DNA from: Mycolicibacterium sp. CBMA 226
GTDB taxonomy: Bacteria > Actinomycetota > Actinomycetes > Mycobacteriales > Mycobacteriaceae
Direction: 5' to 3'
Assembly (NCBI RefSeq): GCF_009729075.1
Contig: NZ_VTGY01000008.1
Span: forward strand, 159,004 to 223,003
DNA: 64,000 nucleotides
Shown: positions 8,276 to 16,264 of the stretch, in pieces
How positions within the stretch are numbered: position 1 is the stretch's first letter
How the letters are laid out: each line of letters begins with the position of its first letter
The notes under the pieces: model-generated
The model's database searches: none
The model's input: the letters and a program-made list of their open reading frames with translations, nothing else
Told to the model about the DNA's origin: nothing
Made by a program: the position numbers and the translations under genes

Positions 8276-8896
8276 ATGGCACGCAAACGTCGCGGTTGGG
8301 GCGGGGAGCCGCCCGCCGATGACGAGGAGGCGACCCGGCGCATCGTCGCCGCGGCAGTCGAGTTGCTGTCCACCACCGGCACCGCGATCACCATCGCCGA
8401 CGTCGCCGAATCACTCGGTGTCATTCGGCAGACGGTGTACCGGTACTTCCCGACGGCCGACGAACTGATGCGGGCCGCCGCCATCGCCTCGGTCGCAGGC
8501 TTTTTGGATCAGCTCAGCGAGCACGTGCGGGGTATTCACGATCCCGCCGACGCGATGACCGAAGGCGTCGTCTACACACTCGACGCCGTGGCCCGGACGC
8601 CGCATCTGGGCATCCTGATGTCGGCGCCGTACGTCAGCGCGCACAGCAGCGACATGGCCTCTGCCGAGGCGAAGGAATTCGGCATGCAGATGATCACCAG
8701 ATTCGACGTCGACTGGGCGAGCTATGGCTACGACGACGCGGCGCTGCATGATCTGGTCGAATTCACGCTGCGCATCATGCTGTCCTACTTTCTGGCGCCG
8801 GCCGGGGACGGCCGGACTCCCGACGAATTGCGGGCCTTCATCCGGCGCTGGCTGGGCGCGGCGATCCTGGGGCAGCCGTCCGCCGGAGCGCGCTGA
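8276..8896 (+). CDS. TetR/AcrR family transcriptional regulator
   Basis: A 206-residue protein with an N-terminal helix-turn-helix: ITIADVAESLGVIRQTVYRY contains the recognition region and the typical YRYFPTADEL continuation. The C-terminal all-helical ligand domain gives no hint of the ligand. I chose ATG 8276 (MARKRRG) because the longer frame from 8195 has a non-family N-terminus and runs across the operator. It is divergent from the metal-dependent-hydrolase/membrane-protein operon, its most likely target. Confidence 0.85.
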   Translation: MARKRRGWGGEPPADDEEATRRIVAAAVELLSTTGTAITIADVAESLGVIRQTVYRYFPTADELMRAAAIASVAGFLDQLSEHVRGIHDPADAMTEGVVYTLDAVARTPHLGILMSAPYVSAHSSDMASAEAKEFGMQMITRFDVDWASYGYDDAALHDLVEFTLRIMLSYFLAPAGDGRTPDELRAFIRRWLGAAILGQPSAGAR

Positions 8897-8941
8897 GCGA
8901 TCGGTGGCGGTCTTCGCCGCCCAGGGCTAGTTTGTGTTCGT

Positions 8942-9223
8942 ATGCACACACATCTGTCCACTCGCCGTTTGATGGCCGCTGCCGGCGGCGCCGCTCTCGT
9001 TGCGATGGGCGTCCTCACCGCGGGCTGCAGTAGCAACGGCGGGCAGTCACCGTCGACCACCACCACCACCACCACGACGACCACGACCACGTCGCCGTCT
9101 GTGGCACCGACGGAGAAGAGCATCAGCCCCACCGGCGGCAACCTGTTCAGCCCGGGCGTCACCGCGCCGGGCGCGCCGAGCGTGCAACCTGGTCTGCACC
9201 CGGGCATCAACGGCAACAACTGA
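8942..9223 (+). CDS. Small lipoprotein with polythreonine linker
   Basis: A 93-residue protein with a signal peptide and lipobox LTAGC (cysteine near residue 29), so it should be lipidated and anchored outside the membrane. After the lipobox comes a run of twelve threonines encoded by ACC/ACG triplets, then a Pro/Gly-rich tail ending GLHPGINGNN. No enzymatic domain is present. The Thr tract is probably a flexible, possibly O-mannosylated stalk. Function unknown. The repetitive codons make its length prone to slippage. Confidence 0.7.
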   Translation: MHTHLSTRRLMAAAGGAALVAMGVLTAGCSSNGGQSPSTTTTTTTTTTTTSPSVAPTEKSISPTGGNLFSPGVTAPGAPSVQPGLHPGINGNN

Positions 9224-9276
9224 CTGTCGGCCAAAATCGGCCCCTGGAAACATCTTTGAGCCACTAGGCTCACAGG

Positions 9277-9873
9277 ATGACTCGCCCCACTCTGCGTGAA
9301 TTGTCCAGTCTCCCTGTTGAACCGGTTCCTCTGGCGGACTCGGCTCTCGTTCTGATCGACTGCCAGAACACCTACACGCAAGGGGTGATGGAACTCGAGG
9401 GCGTGCAGGCCGCGCTCGATGAGACTGCCGCATTGCTCGACCGTGCCCGCACCGCGGGCATTCCCGTCATCCACATCCAGCACGACGACGGGCCGGGCTC
9501 GCTGTACGACATCGGTGCCGACATCGGCGCGATCGTCGACCGGGTGGCTCCGCGCGGCGACGAGCCGGTGATCGTCAAGCAGTTCCCGAACTCGTTCGTG
9601 CAGACGGATCTCGACGAGCGGCTCAAGGCCCTCGGCGCATCGAACCTGGTGCTCGCGGGGTTCATGACGCACATGTGCGTGAACTCCACCGCGCGTGGCG
9701 CATTCAGTCTCGGGTATGCGCCGACGGTGGTGGCTGCCGCGACGGCGACCCGCACGCTGGCCGGGCCCGATGGCCAGGCGGTGCCGGCCGCGGCGCTGCA
9801 GGCGGCGAGCCTCGCCGGCCTGGCCGACCTGGTAGCGGTCGTCGCTCCCGACGCAGCTGCTATTCCGGACTAA
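9277..9873 (+). CDS. Isochorismatase-family cysteine hydrolase
   Basis: A 198-residue cytoplasmic hydrolase of the isochorismatase/nicotinamidase superfamily. The catalytic triad is visible: Asp28 in VLIDCQNTY, Lys101 in VIVKQFPNSF and Cys134 in GFMTHMCVNSTARG with the preceding cis-peptide region. The substrate could be an amide or an enol ether and cannot be assigned. Start at ATG 9277. It is followed 27 bases later by an Rrf2 regulator on the same strand. Confidence 0.85.
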   Translation: MTRPTLRELSSLPVEPVPLADSALVLIDCQNTYTQGVMELEGVQAALDETAALLDRARTAGIPVIHIQHDDGPGSLYDIGADIGAIVDRVAPRGDEPVIVKQFPNSFVQTDLDERLKALGASNLVLAGFMTHMCVNSTARGAFSLGYAPTVVAAATATRTLAGPDGQAVPAAALQAASLAGLADLVAVVAPDAAAIPD

Positions 9874-9900
9874 TCCGGCCCGGAATGGCATGATTGGCTG

Positions 9901-10371
9901 ATGCGGATGTCAGCCAAGGCGGAGTACGCCGTCCGCGCCATGGTCGAACTGGCCGCCGCGGACGCCGGTGTGCTGGTCAAGACCGAGGACCTGGCCAAGG
10001 CGCAGGGCATCCCCGCGCAGTTCCTCGTCGACATCCTGACCAACCTGCGTACCGACCGTTTGGTGCGCAGTCACCGCGGCCGCGACGGCGGCTACGAGCT
10101 GGCCCGCGCGGCCGCCGACATCAGCATCGCTGACGTCCTGCGCTGCATCGACGGTCCGCTGGCGAGCGTGCGTGACATCGGGCTCGGGGATCTGCCGTAC
10201 TCGGGGCCGACGGCGGCGCTCACCGATGTGTGGCGCGCCCTGCGCGCCAGCATGCGTTCGGTGCTCGAACAAACCAGCCTGGCCGACGTGGCCACCGGCA
10301 ACCTGCCCGCGCACGTCAGCGCCCTGGCGGGGGACTACCGCACGCAGGAAGCCCGCCGCGGCCACAGCTAG
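9901..10371 (+). CDS. Rrf2 family transcriptional regulator
   Basis: A 156-residue winged-helix regulator beginning [19 protein letters not shown], the classic Rrf2 start. Its wing has [13 protein letters not shown] and the dimerisation segment [12 protein letters not shown]. The three-cysteine cluster that binds Fe-S in IscR/NsrR is absent (only one Cys), so it is not an obvious Fe-S sensor and is closer to CymR-like cysteine-metabolism regulators. In M. tuberculosis I recall an Rrf2 gene, Rv1287, directly after cysN, so this may be its displaced equivalent; the link to sulfur is inference. Confidence 0.85.
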   Translation: MRMSAKAEYAVRAMVELAAADAGVLVKTEDLAKAQGIPAQFLVDILTNLRTDRLVRSHRGRDGGYELARAAADISIADVLRCIDGPLASVRDIGLGDLPYSGPTAALTDVWRALRASMRSVLEQTSLADVATGNLPAHVSALAGDYRTQEARRGHS

Positions 10372-10391
10372 CCCCATTCCCGCGAGCGTGC

Positions 10392-10781
10392 TCAGCCGCC
10401 CGAGCCGTACGGCCGCGTGATGATCTCCAGGTAGTGCCCGCTGGGGTCCTGGAAGTAGACGCCCCGACCGCCGTCGTTGTGGTTGATCTCGCCGGGATGC
10501 TGTCCTCGCGGATCGGCCCAATGTTGCAGTCCGCGTTCACGAATCCGGTCGTAGATCGCGGTGAACTCGTCCTCCGAGACCAGGAACGCGTAGTGCTGAG
10601 GGACGACCTCTGCACCCGCCGGCATCTGGGCGTAATCCAAGCTGACGCCGTGGTTCAGTTCGACGGCGAGAAAGTGCCCGAATTCCTTCGCGGGTGGAAG
10701 ACTGAAGAGTTCGGTGAAGAAGGTGGCCGCGGCCGAGCGGTCGGTCGAGTGGACGATGGTGTGGTTGAAGGTGATGGCCAT
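10392..10781 (-). CDS. VOC-family (glyoxalase/bleomycin-resistance fold) protein
   Basis: A 129-residue single-domain vicinal-oxygen-chelate protein. The paired beta-alpha-beta units are visible, with a metal-ligand histidine in FNHTIVHSTD and a terminal glutamate in GHYLEIITRP. Members include dioxygenases, isomerases and drug-binding proteins; the substrate is not evident. It is convergent with the Rrf2 gene and divergent from the nitronate monooxygenase. Confidence 0.8.
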   Translation of the reverse strand: MAITFNHTIVHSTDRSAAATFFTELFSLPPAKEFGHFLAVELNHGVSLDYAQMPAGAEVVPQHYAFLVSEDEFTAIYDRIRERGLQHWADPRGQHPGEINHNDGGRGVYFQDPSGHYLEIITRPYGSGG

Positions 10782-10855
10782 ATCCCTCTGTTCTACCCGT
10801 TCGTGTGCGCCGCGTCACTGCCGGTATGAGCGGTCCTGCCTGTCATGATTGAGAT

Positions 10856-11878
10856 ATGGCGTTCGACCTGCGTGAGCTGGCAGTTCCAGTGATCGTCGCG
10901 CCGATGGCCGGTGGGCCGTCGACGCCCGAGCTGGCAGCGGCCGGCTCGGCGGCCGGCGGTCTGGGATTCGTGGCCGCCGGCTATCTGACGGCTCAGGTGT
11001 TCGCCGATCGCGTCACCGCCGCCCGCGCGCTGACGACCGGCCCGCTCGGCGTGAATCTGTTTGCGTCCCAGCCGAGTACCGCGCAGCCCGGCGAGATCGC
11101 GCGCTACGTATCCGAACTCGCCGGTGAAGCTGCCCGCTACGGGGCCGCACTCGGCGACCCGTCATACAACGACGACGACTGGGCGGCCAAACTCGACGTG
11201 GTCGCCGACCTGCGGCCCGAAGTCGTGTCGTTCACTTTCGGCGGACCTACCGCCGACGAATGCTTGCGGTTGCGACAGGCGGGTATCACCACCGTAGCCA
11301 CGGTCACCACTGTCGCCGAGGCCAGGAAGGCCGTCGCCTCCGGCGTCGATGCCCTCGCCGTCCAGGGGCCCGGGGCCGGCGGCCACCGCGGCACCTACGA
11401 CCCGCTGGCGACCCCGGCCACGCAGCCGCTCACCGAACTGCTGGCCGACGTGCTTGCCGCCACGGAGCTGCCGGTCGTCGCGGCCGGCGGGCTGATGACC
11501 GCTCACGACGTCGCCGCGGTGATCGCGGCCGGTGCGGTGGCCGCGCAGCTCGGCACGGCGTTCCTGCTCGCCGACGAATCGGGCTCGAGCCCGGTACACC
11601 GCGCCGCGCTCGTCGACCCGCGGTTCACCGAAACCGTTGTCACCAAGGCGTTCTCGGGGCGCTACGCGCGCGGGCTGCGCAACCGGTTCATCGACGAGCA
11701 CGACGCGCAGGCGCCGCTGGGCTATCCCGAGGTGCATTACCTGACCAGTCCGGTGCGCAAGGCAGCGGTGGCGGCCGGTGATCCACACGGGACCAATGTG
11801 TGGGCGGGTACCGGATTCCGGCAAATCCGGTCGGGGCAGGTCGCCGACATCATGGCCGGGCTGGTGGGAACGTCGTGA
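10856..11878 (+). CDS. Nitronate monooxygenase-family FMN enzyme
   Basis: A 340-residue TIM-barrel flavoprotein of the NMO/2-nitropropane dioxygenase family. Visible motifs are VIVAPMAGGPSTPELA at the N-terminus, QGPGAGGHRGTYDP with the catalytic-region histidine, and VVAAGGLMTAHDVAAVIAAGA, the FMN phosphate-binding strand. It oxidises alkyl nitronates such as propionate 3-nitronate, probably for detoxification. Start at ATG 10856. It is followed eleven bases later by a secreted protein gene, probably unrelated in function. Confidence 0.85.
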   Translation: MAFDLRELAVPVIVAPMAGGPSTPELAAAGSAAGGLGFVAAGYLTAQVFADRVTAARALTTGPLGVNLFASQPSTAQPGEIARYVSELAGEAARYGAALGDPSYNDDDWAAKLDVVADLRPEVVSFTFGGPTADECLRLRQAGITTVATVTTVAEARKAVASGVDALAVQGPGAGGHRGTYDPLATPATQPLTELLADVLAATELPVVAAGGLMTAHDVAAVIAAGAVAAQLGTAFLLADESGSSPVHRAALVDPRFTETVVTKAFSGRYARGLRNRFIDEHDAQAPLGYPEVHYLTSPVRKAAVAAGDPHGTNVWAGTGFRQIRSGQVADIMAGLVGTS

Positions 11879-11889
11879 AAGGAGCCGGC

Positions 11890-12387
11890 ATGCGTACCGT
11901 CGTCGCGATCCCGTTGGCCGCGGCCTGTGCTTGGCCGGTCGCTGTCGCTCATGCCGACCCCGTCCAGGTTCCGCGCTGTGCCAGTGCGCAATTGACGCCG
12001 AGCCTCGGCCCGCCCGACGGTGCCGCAGGGACCACGTTCTATCCGTTGATTCTGAAGAACTCGGGTGACGCGCCCTGCAGCATGTCGGGTTATCCGGCCG
12101 TGTCGTTCATCGCGGGCTCCGACAACCATCCGGTCGGCGTGGCCGCGAGCCAGGATGCGGAAAACATCATCGGCGTCGTGGTGATCGCACCCGGCCAGTC
12201 CACCTCGGCGAATCTCGGCATCGTCAACGCGGGCAACTTCCCTGCCGACTGTAATGCGTTGCCGGTCAGTGGGTTACAGGTCAGCCTGCCGGGCGAGGCC
12301 GATCCGATCATCGTCGGCCACGCCGATACCGCTTGTGCCAGCCCGGCCTACCCGACGTTGCGGGTGGGGCCGTTCACCGGCGCGTGA
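11890..12387 (+). CDS. Secreted DUF4232 protein
   Basis: A 165-residue exported protein: a signal peptide with cleavage expected after AVAHA (about residue 22), then a DUF4232 beta-sandwich beginning CASAQLTPSLGP and containing NSGDAPCSMSGYPAVSF, typical of actinobacterial cell-surface proteins. Four cysteines probably form two disulfides. I chose ATG 11890 after an AAAGGAG site; upstream codons overlap the nitronate monooxygenase. Its last 14 bases overlap the convergent DUF4097 gene. Function unknown. Confidence 0.8.
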   Translation: MRTVVAIPLAAACAWPVAVAHADPVQVPRCASAQLTPSLGPPDGAAGTTFYPLILKNSGDAPCSMSGYPAVSFIAGSDNHPVGVAASQDAENIIGVVVIAPGQSTSANLGIVNAGNFPADCNALPVSGLQVSLPGEADPIIVGHADTACASPAYPTLRVGPFTGA

Positions 12388-13264
12388 CGACGGAGATGCT
12401 GCCCTCGGGTGCCCGAGCGGTGACCTGGGCGACTGCGCGAGACGCGTCGTCGGTCTGGGGAACGCGCACCTGCGCGTGATCACCGGCCTGCGCTCGCACC
12501 AGGTACGGCCCACCTGACGGCAGGGCGATGTCGACGTCGGAGCTCTGGCTGGTGACATCGACGGTGCGCGGGGCGGTTTCGCGGAAGTCCACGGCGATGT
12601 GGCCGTCGACGGAGTCGGCGATGAAGGCGTCGGTGACCACGATCGGCTCGCGCGTCTGCACATCGCCGCTCTGGGTATGGATCTCGATCCGACGAGCATT
12701 GCCACCGAGGATCACCGCACCGTCGGTGTTGTGGACGGTCAGCTGATCCAGCTCGGTCAGGCTCAGCATCACGCCGACCTGTTGCTTGGTGGTGACCGAA
12801 AGTCGGTGTGCGACATCAGGCGGCAGCGTCACCATGATTTCCCCGGGCGGCCCGAAATCGAACAGCGGGGACGGGGCGCCGGTCACCGTGAGGGTGACAG
12901 CGCCGCCGTTGCGCGTGACCTTCAACGCCTGGCGGTCATCCTGTGACGTGTTGAGCAGGCGCATCCGGACCCGCGGCTCGTGGACGTTGCGGTCGCTGGT
13001 GATCCGGATGGCGGTCGGCAGATCGCCGGTGTCGATCGTCAGGGCGTTGAAGTCGGCCGGCAGGGTCTCGGTTTCGGCGGCGACGCGCACCGAGCTGATG
13101 CCCCAGGCCACTCCGCCGATCCCGGCGGCCGCCGACAGCGTCACCACCAGGGCCGTCACCACCAGCAGCGAACGGATCGCCGAACGCCCGCCCGGTGACA
13201 GTGCGGGCGGGCCGGACGGCTCGGCCGGGCTCGTCAGCTGTTCGGTATCCAGCTTCGATGTCAT
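12374..13264 (-). CDS. Membrane-anchored DUF4097 protein
   Basis: A 296-residue protein with a cytoplasmic N-terminus, one transmembrane helix (SLLVVTALVVTLSAAAGIGG, about residues 48-67) and an extracytoplasmic beta-repeat domain with DUF4097 character (alternating VTSQSSDVDIALP-type strands). Such proteins occur with LiaRS-type stress systems. I chose ATG 13264 because it is preceded by AAAGGA; the longer frame is not family-like. It lies 19 bases after the response regulator gene and is probably the last gene of that operon, as an output or sensor of envelope stress. Confidence 0.8.
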   Translation of the reverse strand: MTSKLDTEQLTSPAEPSGPPALSPGGRSAIRSLLVVTALVVTLSAAAGIGGVAWGISSVRVAAETETLPADFNALTIDTGDLPTAIRITSDRNVHEPRVRMRLLNTSQDDRQALKVTRNGGAVTLTVTGAPSPLFDFGPPGEIMVTLPPDVAHRLSVTTKQQVGVMLSLTELDQLTVHNTDGAVILGGNARRIEIHTQSGDVQTREPIVVTDAFIADSVDGHIAVDFRETAPRTVDVTSQSSDVDIALPSGGPYLVRAQAGDHAQVRVPQTDDASRAVAQVTARAPEGSISVVTRR

Positions 13265-13283
13265 GGAAAGTCCTTTTCTCTCT

Positions 13284-13928
13284 TCAGGATTCGAGATAGC
13301 GCAGGACGGCGAGGACACGCCGGTTCTCGCTGTCATCGGGGGTCAGGTCCAGCTTGGTGAAGATCGACGCGATGTGTTTCTCGGCGGAGCCGATCGAGAT
13401 GTGCAGCAGTGCGGCGATGGCCGAGTTGGTCTTCCCTTCGGCCATCAGTTGCATCACCTCCTGCTCGCGTGGGGTGAGCACGGCCAGGGTGGAGCGACGG
13501 TGCGTGCGCACCAGGATTTGGGACACCACTTCCGGGTCCAGGACCGTGCCGCCCGTACCCACCGTGGTGACGGCGTCCAGGAACGCCGGGACGTCGGCAA
13601 CTCGGTCCTTCAGTAGGTAGCCGAAACCCCGTGTGTCCGAGGCGATCAGGTCGGCGGCATACCGTTCTTCGACGTAGTGCGACAGCACCAGAACCGGCGA
13701 TTCGGGATTCTGGCTGCGGAGCAGGGCGGCGGCGCGGATGCCCTCGTCGGTGAAGGTCGGCGGCATCCGGACATCGACGATGACAAGTTCGGGCTGGTGC
13801 TCGTTGACGGCACGCAACAGCTGCGTGGCGTCGGGTACCCCGGCGAGCACGTCGTGGCCGGCGTCGATGAGGATGCGCTCGATTCCCGCGCGCAGCAGGG
13901 CCGAATCCTCGGCGATCACAATGCGCAT
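13284..13928 (-). CDS. NarL/LuxR-type response regulator
   Basis: A 214-residue two-domain regulator. The receiver has the acidic pair in IAEDSALLRAG, the phosphoacceptor Asp52 in VIVDVRMPPT and a conserved lysine in GYLLKDRV; the C-terminal LuxR-type helix-turn-helix is in LTPREQEVMQLMAEGKTNSA. It overlaps the histidine kinase gene by 13 bases, so the two form a cognate pair. The probable target is its own operon, including the DUF4097 gene. Confidence 0.9.
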   Translation of the reverse strand: MRIVIAEDSALLRAGIERILIDAGHDVLAGVPDATQLLRAVNEHQPELVIVDVRMPPTFTDEGIRAAALLRSQNPESPVLVLSHYVEERYAADLIASDTRGFGYLLKDRVADVPAFLDAVTTVGTGGTVLDPEVVSQILVRTHRRSTLAVLTPREQEVMQLMAEGKTNSAIAALLHISIGSAEKHIASIFTKLDLTPDDSENRRVLAVLRYLES

Positions 13929-15229
13929 GGCAGTACCGCCGTCACCGTCGTCGTTCCGGTTTCGGGGCTCGAGACGGCGAAGGTGCCCCGCGCCGCGCGC
14001 ACCCGTTCGCCGAGCCCGCGCAGGCCTGTCGTGTCGTCACCGGTGGTCTGGGCTCCGCCGATGCCGTCGTCGAACACCGAGATGTGCAACTGGTCGGTGG
14101 GCTCGTAGTAGCGCACCGACACCACGGCGTGGGTGGCCTTGGCGTGCTTGGCGATGTTGGTCAACGACTCGGCGACGACGAAGTACGCGCAGGACTCGAC
14201 CTCATCGGAAAAACGTTTCGGCAGTTGCAGTTCCAGCGTCACCGGCACCCCCGCGGTTTCGGTGCGCTGCACCACCGCGGACAGTGCGGCGTCCAGACCA
14301 CGGTCGGCCAGGATCGTCGGCGCGATGCCGCGCACCACATTTCGCAGCTCGAGGAGTGCGGCCTTGGCGTCGTCGTGTGCCTCGGCGATCAGCTTGCGGG
14401 CCTCGGGCAGATCCGTGTCCAGCTTGGTCTGGGCCAGCCCGATCGTCATGGCCAGCGACACGAGCCGCGGCTGCACACTGTCGTGGAGATCGCGTTCGAT
14501 GCGATGCCGTTCGGTGGACGCCGACGACACCGCGCCGCGGCGAGCCTGGTGCAGGGCACTGACCTCATGCTGCAGCGCCGCCGTCGGCGACGCCGGCAGC
14601 AGCCAGCGGTCGATGGCGGCGTCCACGCGGGGCCCGAAAACCAGGATGGCTGCGGCGGCGGCCAGCGCGATGGCGGCGAGTAGCCAGGACACCGGCGGGG
14701 AGATGAAGCTCAGGCCGGCGGCGGCGTCGCTGTTGTGGATCGCGGTTGCCGCGGCGGGACCGATCAGGCCGAAGGCCAGCAGGGTGAATGCCAATCCGAC
14801 GGCGAAGATGTCGAAAACCATGCGGAGATAGCTGTGCGCCAGCACCTTCCAGAACCGGCCGCTGCTGACATCCAGCCACAGCTGATGCGCCCAACCCTGA
14901 AAACCGGTGTACTGCGTCATCTTTCGGTATGGGACGGCGATGCCGTAGCCGAAGATCGCTTCGCTGCGCAATCGCTCGACCCGGTCGGTGGCGCGGACGG
15001 CGTAGACGAACACCACCGCGCTGAAGACGCTGCCGATCACCGACGGAATCGACGTGACGGCGAGGATGAGCAGGGACAGCGGTATCCAGAACCAGATCGT
15101 GCCGGCCACCGCGCCGACGATCATCGACGACGTGGGGACGACACCGAGGTCGGCGGCGCGCTGCACTGGCGGCGCCGTTGTCGGATTTGTCGGCTCGGCC
15201 CACGTGGGGCCTGTTGCTGTTGCGACCAT
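13916..15229 (-). CDS. NarL-type sensor histidine kinase
   Basis: A 437-residue membrane kinase. Residues 30-205 hold several hydrophobic segments resembling the putative sensor domain found in LiaS-like kinases. HisKA_3 follows with the phosphoacceptor His249 in ERDLHDSV, then an HATPase domain with ESLTNIAKHAKATH and DDGIGGAQ. A usual DGxQQRL segment is here DSVQPRL, a minor deviation. The signal is probably envelope-related, by analogy with LiaFSR. The gene is read toward the response regulator, and an F420-dependent oxidoreductase diverges from it. Confidence 0.85.
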   Translation of the reverse strand: MVATATGPTWAEPTNPTTAPPVQRAADLGVVPTSSMIVGAVAGTIWFWIPLSLLILAVTSIPSVIGSVFSAVVFVYAVRATDRVERLRSEAIFGYGIAVPYRKMTQYTGFQGWAHQLWLDVSSGRFWKVLAHSYLRMVFDIFAVGLAFTLLAFGLIGPAAATAIHNSDAAAGLSFISPPVSWLLAAIALAAAAAILVFGPRVDAAIDRWLLPASPTAALQHEVSALHQARRGAVSSASTERHRIERDLHDSVQPRLVSLAMTIGLAQTKLDTDLPEARKLIAEAHDDAKAALLELRNVVRGIAPTILADRGLDAALSAVVQRTETAGVPVTLELQLPKRFSDEVESCAYFVVAESLTNIAKHAKATHAVVSVRYYEPTDQLHISVFDDGIGGAQTTGDDTTGLRGLGERVRAARGTFAVSSPETGTTTVTAVLPCAL

Positions 15230-15355
15230 GCGTCCAACTTAGGCACCGGCCGAGTCCGGAGACACGGCGTTTTCCCGCGACTCTGGTGGGGGTAAACCCC
15301 CGCTGCGTTCACCAACACGGACCGGGCGCTGGACGCGCGTGCCAGAATCGGCTGT

Positions 15356-16264
15356 GTGCAGATCGGGATGACGATGCCAGTGATGGAGCCCAACCTCGAC
15401 GTGGCGACGCTCACCGCGTGGGCGCGAGTGATCGACGGCGGGCCCTTCTCCTCCCTGTGCTGGGGTGAGCGCATCGCCTTCGACAACCCGGATTCGCTGA
15501 CCTTGCTCGGCGCGCTGGCGGCCTGGACCGACCGGGTGCGGCTGGTCACCACGGTCATCGTCCCGCAGCTGCACGATCCGGTGATGCTGGCCAAAGCGCT
15601 TGCCACCGGTGACATGCTCAGCGGCGGGCGCCTCACCGTCGGCCTCGGCGTCGGGGGCCGCCACGAGGACTACAACGCCGTCGGCGCCGACCCCAAGACC
15701 CAGACCATGCGGGGCATGGCCGAGCGCGTCGCGCTGATGAAGCGAGTGTGGGCAGGGGAGAAGCTCACCGACTCGGTGCTGCCCGTCGGCCCGGAGCCGG
15801 TGCAGCCCGGCGGACCGCAGCTGTTGGTGGGCACCATCGGGCCGAAAACCATACGCAGTGCGGCGAATTGGGCCGACGGCATGGCGGGCACGACCCTGGA
15901 CCTCAGCGTGGAGCGCGAGAGCGAGTTGTTCGACGTGGCCCGCACGGCATGGGCCGAGGCGGGAAAACCCAAGCCGCACTTGGCCACCTCCTTCTGGTTC
16001 GCGCTGGGTGAGGGCGACGAGCCGCGTAACCAGGTGCACCGTCACCTGCGCCGGTACATGAACTGGATTCCCGAGGAATACGTCGACGCGATGGCGCCCA
16101 CCACGGGGTGGGCCGGCACCGAAGACGAATTGCTGGACGTACTGCAGAAATTCGATGACATCGGCGCCGACGAGGTTCATCTGATTCCCACCAGCTCGGA
16201 CATCGACCAGCTGCGCCGGGTAGCCGACGTGGTCAAGGACTTCACCGGAGAGGCATCGCTATGA
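15356..16264 (+). CDS. LLM-class F420-dependent oxidoreductase
   Basis: A 302-residue luciferase-like TIM-barrel protein. It shows VRLVTTVIVPQLHDPVMLAK and GGRLTVGLGVGGRHEDYNAVG, the strand and loop typical of F420-using mycobacterial LLM enzymes. The substrate is unknown. Start GTG 15356. Its last four bases overlap the start of the amidohydrolase (ATGA), so the two genes are co-translated and may act on one compound. Confidence 0.85.
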   Translation: MQIGMTMPVMEPNLDVATLTAWARVIDGGPFSSLCWGERIAFDNPDSLTLLGALAAWTDRVRLVTTVIVPQLHDPVMLAKALATGDMLSGGRLTVGLGVGGRHEDYNAVGADPKTQTMRGMAERVALMKRVWAGEKLTDSVLPVGPEPVQPGGPQLLVGTIGPKTIRSAANWADGMAGTTLDLSVERESELFDVARTAWAEAGKPKPHLATSFWFALGEGDEPRNQVHRHLRRYMNWIPEEYVDAMAPTTGWAGTEDELLDVLQKFDDIGADEVHLIPTSSDIDQLRRVADVVKDFTGEASL

